This document shows positions 1 to 8,190 of a DNA stretch of 28,391 bases, one piece after another (positions within the stretch are counted from its first letter, which is position 1; every line of letters begins with the position of its first letter). A program made the position numbers and the translations under genes. Below the pieces are notes generated by a model. The model searched no databases. It was not told where the DNA came from and saw only the letters and a list, made by a program, of their open reading frames with translations. Origin of the DNA: Haplomitrium mnioides (taxonomy: Eukaryota; Marchantiophyta; Haplomitriopsida; Calobryales); NCBI GenBank assembly GCA_049999725.1, contig JBNGIS010008900.1:1-28391 (forward strand). Direction: 5' to 3'.

Positions 1-75
1 GGCGTAGATGTCTCTGCTTGCATTGTTTTGACATTTCAATATTTTCTTTTCTAATGTTTTTGTTTTTTTTTCAAG
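1..75 (+). other. 3' end of an intron, left gene copy
   Basis: This T-rich stretch ends in a pyrimidine tract and CAAG, an AG splice acceptor at 74-75. Directly after it the sequence becomes coding and matches the exon that starts at 8190 on the minus strand. The right copy has the same arrangement: a T-rich tract, then GTGCAAG. The first bases (TCTCTGCTTGCAT) resemble a worn unit of the 24-bp palindromic repeat that fills the matching intron at 8264-8710. The intron therefore probably continues to the left of the window with its own array. Confidence 0.5.
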
Positions 76-1146
76 GGGACAAAACTTTCAAGCGGCAGCT
101 CGCCAAGAAACTTACTGCTGCTGCGAAGGGGAGAAAGAAGTATGGGGTCGATGTAGCCCCCGAAGAACAAGACCAACCTCCGACGTTGGTTTCTTACGCT
201 CCTGCTTTCCTTCTCCACTACTAGAAGGCTAGGGAGTGGAAAGCACGGCAGCAAAGTGGGGCTGCATCTCTCACAACAGAAGGAGTTGTGAGAGATGAAG
301 AAGAAGATTTGTTATCCTTTGTTGACGGTCTCAACGTGGCGTTCTACCAAGTCCACGGGGAGGCTAATGCCAGGCAGTTACATGGCCTTGTGAAACCTTG
401 GTGTTTCACATTAGCTATTGCTGACATTCCTTACGGTTATAACCTTAAGGAATGCAAGCATGATGATTCGGAGCTGTTTTCAAAAGATGACATTTTTGAC
501 ATGGTGTCATCTTTTGTGGCAATAACTACTTTGGAGTTTTGGTCGTTTGTTATTGTACATTCTTCACAACAATTTGGCATTGTGGAGGATGTCCTTTCAT
601 AGGAGGAAAGAGGGAAAGAGGAGCATGCGGCATTTCAACTTGCAAGCTTCTTCTGCAATTGGACTTCCGTGGCAACCAATGCGGAGCGTCTTTAGTTGTC
701 CTGCAGTTTCTGCCAAGCTTAAACATCCAAGAGATGATGCTATTGTGAATGTTTATCAGAAACCGCAGGCTTTGTATAATTTTTTCATTGACCATCTCTC
801 TACAGAGCAAGATTGGATTCTAGATCTTTGCTCTGGGTCTGGCACAGGCCTTGTCTGTGCTCTTAAGCTGATGCAAAATTGCATTGCCATGGAATATGAT
901 AGACGTCAGTCTATCTATATTCCTCAGAGGGTTTTGGAGATGGCTTCCTTGCCATCCGATGTGACTGAGTCACAAATAGTATTTGCGTGCCACAAGGAAC
1001 CTGTTCCTCTTGGTACTGCAGGTGCTTCTGGTGACTCTGTAGTGATATCGGAGACTGGAAAGTCTCGTCAGGATTCTCTAGCGGCTGCAGATGCTCAGCC
1101 AGTAGATTTAGATGAGACAGTTCCTCCGAAAGAGGAGATTGTTTGA
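76..1146 (+). pseudogene. Methyltransferase part of a ParB-methyltransferase gene, left copy (decayed)
   Basis: The product resembles a DNA N4/N6 methyltransferase, which moves a methyl group from SAM to an adenine or cytosine amino group. After the splice acceptor the frame encodes a basic, helical stretch (KRQLAKKLTAAAKGRKK). It then gives the target-base motif IADIPYGYNL near 425-455, in the place of DPPY, followed by FSKDDIF and VHSSQQFG. Further on, in another frame, come KPQALYNFF and the SAM-binding motif DLCSGSGTGL near 820-850, then a Ser/Asp/Glu-rich tail to a TGA at 1144-1146. Motif IV before motif I is the beta-class order. Breaks are a TAG at 222-224 and a deletion near 600 that shifts the frame. 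The deletion removes the intron at 7534-7634 in the right copy plus flanking exon sequence. Activity is not expected. The domain call rests on motifs seen here, not on a search. Confidence 0.72.
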
Positions 1147-1332
1147 TGACATGTTTGTACTATTTTCCGCAATAATAAAATTTATTTTTTCTAAATCTTT
1201 TTTGGCAAAAGTTTCATCTTGTTGCTCTTTCAATTTACTACAAGTCTTTTCCTCAAGATTCGATTTATTTCCCCTAAGAATAAGTTGACCCTTTTGATAG
1301 TCCAAGAATGGTTTGAACTCAATGTTTAATCT
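1147..1332 (+). other. 3' flank of the left methyltransferase copy
   Basis: The sequence after the TGA is AT-rich and contains AATAATAAAATTT at about 1170, a possible polyadenylation signal. It is matched by the right arm at about 6720-6914, so the flank was duplicated together with the gene. I see no coding sequence in it. Confidence 0.4.
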
Positions 1333-1735
1333 CAGAATAATGTGGAGTCTTTGCACATTGTTGAGTGTCTTTGCGTATTAAAGCTTTGTAGTTCTTGTTC
1401 GGTTTCCCTGCACGCTTAAGCTATGCAGTTGTTGTTCAGAGTCTCGACACCCTTTTGTGAAAGGGTTCTTGTTCAATGTCCATGCTTGCATAGGCTGTAG
1501 GGTTCTTCTTTAGACGCTTGGGGTGTTTTTGCTGTAGGATTCTAGTTGAAAGTCTATGCGTGCATGGCTTCATTGTTCTTGTTCAGAGTTAAAGAAAGCA
1601 AAGGATTAAGGATTCTTGTTCAGAGTCTATGTGTGCATAGGCTTTACGATTCTGGTTTGGATTCTATGCTTACATAGACTTTGTTGGGTATGATGCTCCA
1701 AGTCAGGTTTAAAGTCCTTATCCGAATAGACATTT
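1333..1735 (+). repeat. Degenerate tandem repeat with TATGCGTGCATA palindromes, left arm
   Basis: About six imperfect copies of a roughly 60-bp unit are present. The recurring core is TTCTTGTTCAGAGTC followed by TATGCGTGCATAG. The second half is a near-perfect palindrome with the same ATGCGNGCAT centre as the 24-bp arrays in the introns of the right gene copy. Clear copies lie near 1440-1500, 1550-1570 and 1610-1650. The same array in reverse is at about 6335-6720. Confidence 0.55.
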
Positions 1736-2062
1736 AGGTTTTCCTGTACTTTTTTTCTATCGAAAGATATATATTTTATTTTCTTTTTGTTGAATTTAAT
1801 TTATTTACAATAGTGTCAAGTTTTTTCAAAATATTTGAATAACCAAAATGTTTTCTTTTTAAGTTTTTCTTTCTAAATAAAATATTTGAAATATAATCTA
1901 AATTTTTTTTTTTCATTTTTTGTTCATAAAAAACAATTTTTTTTTCGAAAAGAAGATTTTAGTCTTAAATTTGATGTTTTTGAATGCCAAATCCTCAAAA
2001 AAAAATTTTGACTACCAAGTGAAATAGGAATTCAGTAGCGGTTCCTGGTTCAAAGTAGCAAC
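1736..2062. other. AT-rich inner end of the left arm
   Basis: Very AT-rich DNA with long A and T runs, ending in a more complex segment with the near-repeated words AGTAGCGGTTCC and GGTTCAAAGTAGC. It is matched in reverse by 5998 to about 6335. No coding sequence is visible. The last bases before element C (GTAGCAAC) lie at the symmetry point of the inverted duplication. Confidence 0.5.
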
Positions 2063-2326
2063 TGTTAGAACCCAAGTGATTCAAGAGGAACTCCATAATG
2101 AGGAGTGGGGCTAAGAAGCCCTTTTATTTATGCAAGAGAAGAGGGTGTCATCCCTCTTTCTTCACTTACAATTCACTTCTAATTTCAACCCTAAAAGTGA
2201 TTCTCTACTAAAAGTGACTTCAAAGCCAAGTAATCTTATCTCAACCCTAAAAGTGACTCTCTACTACTTCCTTCACTCCTCTCTATTTTCTTATAAATAG
2301 CACAACCTTATGCTTGTACTATAACA
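2063..2326 (-). repeat. Element C 3' LTR
   Basis: Begins (minus strand) with TGTTATAG at 2326 and ends in TAACA at 2063. It shares a core of about 85 bp with the other LTR, including CTAAGAAGCCC and GTCATCCCTCTTTCTTCAC on the plus strand. Compared with the 5' LTR it has about 150 bp more near 2165-2320 and is shorter at the other end. A CTATTTATAAG box lies near its start. It joins the integrase frame directly, with no visible polypurine tract. Confidence 0.55.
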
Positions 2327-2700
2327 ACGGAAGATAATATCAAAGTAAATTTTTGTTAATTGTGGAGCATCTATTGTATTCATCGTTGGTGCTAAATGAA
2401 TTTGCTTGTTGAGCTTTTTCACAAACACCACAATAGTAGTAAAATCACATGACATAGTTGGAAGTGAAGTGACAAGATGGAAACTTACATGTTCTCAACA
2501 AGCAGTAGGAATTGGTAGTGGCTAAAGAAGTCTCGCTAGTTTTTGATTTGAAGCTTTGTTTTGTTGACAACTTTCACGTGAATGAACAAAACCATGAACA
2601 TCTCGAGCTAAGTTTGGCCACCACCAAGTGTACTAAAGCAAATTTGTATTTTTATCTACTCCAAGATGCTCTAAGATGGGAATGTTATGTGCTTCTTGTA
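2327..2700 (-). pseudogene. Element C integrase, truncated
   Basis: On the minus strand, after degenerate sequence, one frame gives TWWWPNLARDVHGFVHS, then CQQNKASNQ and a PLPIP motif: the end of the integrase zinc-binding domain and the linker to the core. A second frame then gives WEHVSFHLVTSLP, VVFVKKLNK and HLAPTMNT, which is the first part of the core. The first catalytic Asp of the D,D-35-E triad would sit near the WEHVSFH stretch and appears changed to His. The frame stops at 2326, where the LTR begins, so the second Asp, the Glu and the C-terminal domain are missing. The protein is certainly inactive. Confidence 0.65.
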
Positions 2701-2842
2701 AACAAGCCATTCGAAGCATATCATCTTGTGGAAGATATATTTAATAGCCTTGATATAGAATACCATCTCGAATGGAAAAAGAATGATACTCACTATCGTT
2801 GACAACCAATCGTGCCCAATAAGACTTTAAAAAAGCATATTT

Positions 2843-3480
2843 TTATAGCTTTTGGCAATAACTCCTACTAGGTATGCCATCCAAATGTAATATACTTATG
2901 TTACCCACCTTCATTGTATTTAGTCGATGATATGGCCTTCTTGGCATTGCATCAGAAATGGTACTTAGCTTGACATCAAAGAGTTGCAATTGATTCTTCC
3001 ATTGGTGATAACGACTTGTCATATTTTTCAAATGGATTGCTTGCAACAATGGCTTGTGATCTATGCGCATAAGCACATGTCTACCCAAAAGATAGTATCT
3101 TCATACTTTGGTAGTGTATACCATTTCCAATTGCTCTTGATCTCTTGCAAAGTAATTTCTCTCTGTTGCATTTAATCAGTGTGATATGACGGCAATTGGA
3201 TGAAGTTCATCTCCGAACTCTTACTGCAAACTGCTCCAATAGGAAAACTAGAAGCATCAAAATCAACTATACAATGTTTCTTTGGATCATATGGCTATAG
3301 AATAAAATAGGAAGAGGCTGCATCTTTGAGCTATTGAAATGCCACTTTCTCTTTAGCGGTCCAATGAAACTTGACCTCCTTGTCTAGCAAATCTGTAAGT
3401 GGTGCAACAGTATGTGCATAATAATGGATGAATCGTCAATAGAAGCTTGCCAATCCATTAAAGGCTCTAATGTCCTTTGT
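2843..3480 (-). pseudogene. Element C RNase H region
   Basis: Downstream of RT on the minus strand, the connection domain is recognisable from an F-Y-x-R-F-I motif and the phrase TVAPLTDLLD near 3400. It leads to an open stretch at 3088-2843 with MRIDHKPLLQAIH, the region of a gypsy RNase H that holds a conserved Asp-His pair, and then YHQWKNQLQLFDVK. Several stops interrupt the segment between about 3340 and 3090. The role in the element would be removal of the RNA template during reverse transcription. Confidence 0.6.
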
Positions 3481-4115
3481 CTTCTTTGGTGTTGGCCACT
3501 TTGTAATAGCCTTGATTTTCTCTTCCTCTAACTTTACACCATCCGCAGACATGTTGTGCCCTAACTAAGTAACTTCTTGCTTCCAAAATTCGCACTTGGA
3601 TCTCTTGCAATAAACTTCTAATTGCACAATCTTTGCAAACTTCTTTAAGATGACTGCGATGCTTAGCTTCAGTTTTGCTAAAAATAAGAATGTCATCCAA
3701 GAATACTGAAATTGACTTATCTAATAACCTATCAAAAATTCGATGCATTTGGTCCATGTATATGGCTGGAGCATTAATGAGACCAAACATAAGAACCTTC
3801 CACTGAAAATGTCCATACCTCATGCAAAAAGTTGTCTTCGGCACATCACTTGGCTTGATAGGAATTTGCCAATAACCACTTCAAAGATCTTGATTGCAAG
3901 AAAATCATGCACCACTTAATTGATCCAACAAAACATCAATACGCAGTAAGGCATAGGCATTCTTTACGATATGCTTGTTTAAACCGCGATAATTAGTGCA
4001 AAGAAAAAATCCACCATCTTTCTTTAGTACAAAGAATACTAGTGCTCTCCAAGAGGAAGTACTATACTAAATGAAATCCTTCTCAAGAGGATCCATCAAG
4101 GTCTTGCAAAGCTCT
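3460..4115 (-). pseudogene. Element C reverse transcriptase
   Basis: The minus-strand frame carries the ordered motifs of a gypsy RT. A degenerate finger region ([19 protein letters not shown]) lies near 4035, SGYWQIPI near 3870, then KTTFCMRYGHFQW, FGLINAPAIYM and the catalytic box VFLDDILIFSKT near 3680. The Asp-Asp pair is intact. Stops interrupt the part before 3844, including one in the position between ISYS-like and SGYW motifs; the stretch 3844-3467 is open. Not functional as it stands. Confidence 0.75.
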
Positions 4116-4543
4116 TCCAACTCTTGTGGCAATAGCTTGTATATACGATTATATGGAGTACTTTCTAGTATCAACTCAATCAAAAAAAGGCAATCCACGA
4201 TCATATGGTAACCTTTTTGGAAAATCATTAGGAATTGCATTTTAAAATTCCTTCAAAGTATCATCAATCATTGAGGTCGGTACAAATTTCTCTCCCTCTT
4301 CATTCAAGTCCACAATAGGCTTGATCCATATAACAAAGACAACTCTATCTCCATCAAAACATTATGTTGAACTGATTTGGACTTCTTCACCTACAGTGTC
4401 GGATGCCCCTAAAGAAATTGCTTTCCTTCTGAAGTAACTTGAATTTGTCGTTTCGCTCAATCAACTTGGGCGGATCGATCTTCAAGCCAATGCATACCCA
4501 AAATAATGTCATACTATATGGGTGCAATAACAAAATTCATAGA

Positions 4544-4792
4544 TTACTCATACTCTTTGCCAATCTTTAGAAGAAATAGCTTGTGTGAGTTGAATACCTC
4601 ATATTTTTTGCTATCGGCCATAGTTACAAAACTTCCATTGATAGGCAAAGTTTTAGCTTTGATTTTCTTTGCAAAATGTAATGACATGAAATTTTTAGAG
4701 TTTCCACAATCTACCAACATTCTACAAGAACGCTCCTCAACCATACCATCTGGATGAAATAATGGGCTTCTAATTCTTGTCAAGCTTTTCAT
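4544..4792 (-). pseudogene. Element C aspartic protease
   Basis: A short open frame reads RMLVDCGNSKNFMS, followed by hydrophobic and basic residues and an FVTMAD motif. The active-site triplet of retroviral-type proteases, normally D-S/T-G, is D-C-G here. Position between gag (higher coordinates) and RT (lower coordinates) on the same strand supports the call. The segment from 4544 to about 4115 links it to RT and is too degenerate to read continuously. Confidence 0.55.
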
Positions 4793-4839
4793 TCCATTGG
4801 AACTAATTAAGCTCTCAATAAACCGCTCGGCTGTCTTTA

Positions 4840-5625
4840 CTAAGGTTGGTTGTTTAGCTGATATTCTTCTTCAACAGTTGTTGCTTGAACAAGAGCATGT
4901 GGTCGATTTTGTTGATGTGGGTGATTTGCAATCATGTGACCAAGTTGTCGACAATAAAAACATCCTCCACTTTGGCGTAGGCACTCACACTCCACATCAA
5001 TGAGTGTCACACTTTGTGCCGCATCAATCTCCATGGGTACAACCTTATTTGATAGCACACAAATATTTGGTAAAGCTTGTTGTGGTTGTGGCCTAACTTT
5101 GGTAGTTGCTAGCAATGAGTCACATTGTTTAGCCATGCGCATTTCTTCTTCTAGCTGAGAGGGCTCTCTCATTGTCACTTCCATTCTAGTGTGAGGCTTC
5201 ATTCCTTGAACAAAGCGATCTAAAGCTTCTCCCTTACCCATATTAGAAATTTGCATAATGATTTTCTGAAATTGCGTGGCATAGCATCTTATTATACCAA
5301 GTTGCTTCAATTTTGCCAAACAATCTCTTGCCACCTTTGAAGCACTTAGAGTCCTAAATCTTAGAGTCACCGCTTTTTTAAACTCTTGCCAAGAAGCAAT
5401 TGGAACAACCATTCCACGTTGAGCTTGCTCAATTTAATATCTCCACCAAGTTTTTGCCACTCCTTCCAATTGAATTGCAGCAAATAGAATTCTTTGACCA
5501 TCTTCTCTTATGACAATAGCTTCAAAATATTGTTTGCAATCAAACAAGAAATTCTCATATACCCTAGCAACCGTCTTCCCATCATATGCTTTTGGTTTGG
5601 GAAACTGCACATGACTTTCTTCTTC
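4840..5625 (-). pseudogene. Element C gag
   Basis: The minus-strand frame begins with FPKPKAYDGKTVARVYENF, a typical entry to a plant gypsy Gag. It continues with FAAIQLEGVAKTWW, then a stop near 5435, and an open stretch of 190 codons. This includes WQEFKKAVTLRF, a helical segment with FVQGMKP, and a C-terminal zinc-knuckle relic (CFYCRQLGHMIANHP) in which the last Cys is lost. Gag forms the particle and binds the RNA. It lies directly downstream of the primer binding site. The start codon is not clear. Confidence 0.7.
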
Positions 5626-5744
5626 TTAAGAATGTTTCCTCTTTCCTATTTGCATTTGAACTTCTAGAGGGCGAGAAAAATGTTTAACTTATTATTGCAT
5701 CGCTTGCATCCTTGCTTCTTGATTCTCTATTTCAAAAAAAAGAA

Positions 5745-5761
5745 CCGTAGCTCTAATACCA
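5745..5761 (-). other. Element C primer binding site (initiator Met tRNA type)
   Basis: The minus strand reads TGGTATTAGAGCTACGG, one base inside the LTR end (...TTACA). The canonical plant initiator-Met site begins TGGTATCAGAGC, so one base differs within the first twelve. It marks the 5' end of the element on the right side and confirms the minus orientation. Confidence 0.7.
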
Positions 5762-5762
5762 A

Positions 5763-5997
5763 TGTAAAAAAACTCAAAGACCAACTTCCAAAAAAACAAC
5801 ACTTCAAGATAACTCTAATAGAGTTATACAACTCAAAGCCAATAAGAAAACCAAAGCCAAGAGTGATAGCCAAAGCCAAACAACCAAAAAGCCAAACCAA
5901 TTGAGAGAAACTCCAAAATGAAGAGTGAGGCAAAGAAGCCCTTCTATTTATACAAGAGAAGAGGTTGTCATCCCTCTTTCTTCACTTACTGTTAACA
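5763..5997 (-). repeat. Element C 5' LTR
   Basis: Runs on the minus strand from TGTTAACAG at 5997 to TTACA at 5763, next to the primer binding site. Relative to the 3' LTR it lacks about 150 bp close to its start and has extra A/C-rich sequence (repeated words AAAGCCAA) at its end. The shared core of about 85 bp includes the TATA motif. The indels suggest an old insertion. Confidence 0.6.
5945..5952 (-). promoter_or_regulatory. TATA box of element C 5' LTR
   Basis: The minus strand reads TTGTATAAATAGAAG, a good plant TATA box inside the shared LTR core. The other LTR has GCATAAATAAAAG at the matching place, with one base changed. Confidence 0.5.
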
Positions 5998-6334
5998 GCC
6001 GCTACTTTGAACCACGAACCACTACTAAGTTCCTGTTTCACTTGGTAGTCGGAAATTTTTTTTTGGTGATTTGGCATTATAAAACATCAAATTTAGGTTT
6101 GAAATCTTCTTTTCAAAAAGAAAATCGTATTTTTATAAACAAAAAATACATATTTTATATTGAGATTATATTTCAAACATTTTTTTTTAGAAAATACCTT
6201 GCAAAACAAGCATTTCAGTTATTCAAATATTTTATAGAAACTTCACATTATTGTGAATAAACTAAATTCATAAAAAATAAAATAAAATATATATGTTTTG
6301 GTGGAAAAAAATTACAGGAAAACATAAATGTTCA
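5998..6334. other. AT-rich inner end of the right arm
   Basis: AT-rich sequence with long A and T runs, the reverse counterpart of about 1736-2062. No gene is visible. Open frames here are short and unrelated to any family I recognise. Confidence 0.45.
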
Positions 6335-6720
6335 GTCGAGTAAGGACTTTGAACCTGACTTTGAGCATTGTAGCTAACAAATCCTATGCAAGCATAGACT
6401 CCAAACCAGAACCGTAAAGCTTATGCACGCATAGACTCCGAACAAGAATCCTAAATCATGTTCGTGCTTAGACTCTGAACAAGAACAATGAAGTTATGCA
6501 CACATCGACTTTGAACTAGAACCCTAGAGCTACTGCGAGCCAAGATTCTAAACAAGAACCCTACAACCTATGCAAGCATAGAAGTTGATTAAGAACCCTT
6601 TGGCTTATGGGTGAAGGAACTCTGAACAATAACCTGAGAGCTTATGCACGTAGGGAATCCGAACAAGAACTAGATAGCCTTAATACGCAACGATACTAAA
6701 CAATGCGCAAAGACTCGAAA
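6335..6720 (-). repeat. Degenerate tandem repeat with TATGCGNGCATA palindromes, right arm
   Basis: Reverse copy of the array at 1333-1735. Recurring plus-strand words are GCTTATGCACGCATAGACTC, GAACAAGAACC and TATGCAAGCATAG, in units of about 55-65 bp. Clear copies lie near 6380-6400, 6415-6440, 6490-6510 and 6565-6585. The shared palindrome centre links it to the 24-bp arrays of the introns. Confidence 0.55.
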
Positions 6721-6914
6721 TCATCTTTAGATTTGCAATTGACTTCAAACCATTCTTAGATTATCATATGAGTCAAACTATTCTTAAGCCCACCAAACTA
6801 AATCATGATGACAAGACTTGAAATAAATTGAGAGAGCAACAAGATGAAACTTTAGTAAATAAAAATTTGGAAAGCATAAACTTTATTAATAATACAAATT
6901 GTTCAAACAAATCA

Positions 6915-8190
6915 TTAGACTCTATCCTCTTCAAGAGGAATTGTCTCATCTAAATCCACAGGCTGAGCATATGCAACCGTTAGAAAATTTTGTCAAGACT
7001 TTCTAGTCTCCGATATTACAATAGAGTCACCAAAAGCACCTATAGTACCATGAGGAACAGGTTCCTTGTGGTATACAAAAACTATCTGTGACTCAGTCAT
7101 ATCGGATGGCAAGAAAGCCATCGTGAAAACCCTCTGAGGAATATAAATAGACTAACATCTATCATATTCCATAATGATGTAGTTTTACATCATCTTTAAA
7201 GTGCAGACAATGCCTGTGCCAGACCTAGAGCAAAGATCAAGAATCCAATCCTGCTCTATTGATAAATGGTCAATAAAAAATTTTGTAGAGAGCTTGCGGC
7301 TTCTGATAAACATTGACAAGAGCATCATCTCTTGGATGTTTAAGTTTTGCCGAAACTACAAGGCAACTAAAAACACTCCCCACAGTCTGTCGAGAAAGTC
7401 TGGTCGCAGACGCAATTTGCAAATTAAAGAGGCGCATGCTCCTCTTTCCTTCCTTAGTCCAATAGCCCACCGTCCAATACTCGTAGGTATGTGCGATTCT
7501 AGGACCACCAAAATGATGAATATTGTTTTTGTCCTTGCAAAAAGAAAAACGATCAAATCAAACATTGCAACCAAAATGCAAGAGAAGTAAAAAACAGAGA
7601 AATCAAAAACAAACAAAATAAAAGAACAACTCACCAGATGCAGTGGTCAATTGCACAGCAGACTTCAAAAAGGGCATCTGTGATGATGCCAAATTGCTGC
7701 GAAGAATGAATGATCACAAAAGACTAAAAGTCCGAAGTTGTAGCTACTGCAAAAGATGATACCATATCAAAAATGTCATCTTTTGAAAAAGGTTCCGAGT
7801 CATCATACTTGCATTCCTTAAGGTTGTACCCATAAGGAATATCAACAATGGCCAAAGTGAAACACCTAGATTTCACAAAGCCCTTCAATTGTCGAGCGTT
7901 GGCCTCCCCGTGGACTTGATAAAAAGCCACATTAAGACCATCAACATACGAAATTAATTCATCTTCCTCGTCTCTCACAAATCATTCAGTTGTGAGAGAT
8001 GCAACACCACTTTGCTGCCATGCTTTCCACTCTCTAGCCTTTTGGTAGTAGAGAAGAAAAGCACGAGGATAAGAGACCAACATGAGAGGCTGGTCTTGAT
8101 CTTCAGAGGCTTCCTTGACCCCATATTTTTTCCTTCCTTTCATAGCTGCTGTCAGTTTCTTCGCTAGCTGCCATTTAAATGTTTTGTACC
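6915..8190 (-). pseudogene. Methyltransferase exons of the ParB-methyltransferase gene, right copy (decayed)
   Basis: Minus-strand counterpart of 76-1146, giving the more complete exon structure. The first exon (8190 to 7635) has FKWQLAKKLTAAMKGRKKYG, then AIVDIPYGYNLKEC (motif IV), FSKDDIF and IIHSSQQFG. A 101-bp intron follows. The last exon (from 7533) has HFGGPRIAHTYEYWTVGYW, KPQALYKIFY, then the SAM motif as DLCSRSGTG, with Arg in place of the first Gly, and an acidic tail ending in TAA at 6917-6915. Stops include codons at about 7982 and 7724 and several after motif I. The two copies agree on DIPY, so this variant of DPPY is probably ancestral. The codon phase across the intron does not close exactly, so a 1-nt indel or another splice site is likely. 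Confidence 0.72.
7534..7634 (-). other. 101-bp GT-AG intron in the methyltransferase region
   Basis: The minus strand reads CATCTG|GTGAGTTG at the donor and TTTTTGCAAG|GAC at the acceptor, with a T-rich body typical of plant introns. The left copy lacks it because a larger deletion near 600 removed it together with exon sequence, so its absence there is not evidence of retroposition. Confidence 0.6.

Larger units (their letters stand above)
1..2062 (+). repeat. Left arm of a large inverted duplication
   Basis: This segment matches 5998 to about 8270 in reverse orientation along its whole length: intron tail, methyltransferase exons, 3' flank with its repeat array, AT-rich stretch, and a terminal GGTTCAAAGTAGC. 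Similarity is clear but old, with many substitutions and indels. The arm probably continues left of the window, because the right copy extends to 10273. Element C separates the arms. Confidence 0.8.
2063..5997 (-). mobile_element. Element C: decayed Ty3/gypsy LTR retrotransposon
   Basis: On the minus strand the order is LTR, primer binding site, gag, protease, RT, RNase H, integrase, LTR. RT, RNase H and integrase in that order define Ty3/gypsy. The ends read TGTTA on the left and TAACA on the right, as expected for TG...CA LTRs. The flanking five bases are GCAAC and GCCGC, a possible target duplication with two changes; an alternative reading makes TGTTA (2063-2067 and 5990-5994) an exact duplication. 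All coding parts carry stops or frameshifts. Gene order and the initiator-Met-type primer site fit many plant gypsy lineages; I cannot assign one. Confidence 0.8.

Noticed and set aside
2512-2802. Plus-strand frame of 96 codons
   Set aside because: It is the opposite strand of the element C integrase zinc domain, whose motifs (WWWPNLARDV, CQQNKA) are clear.
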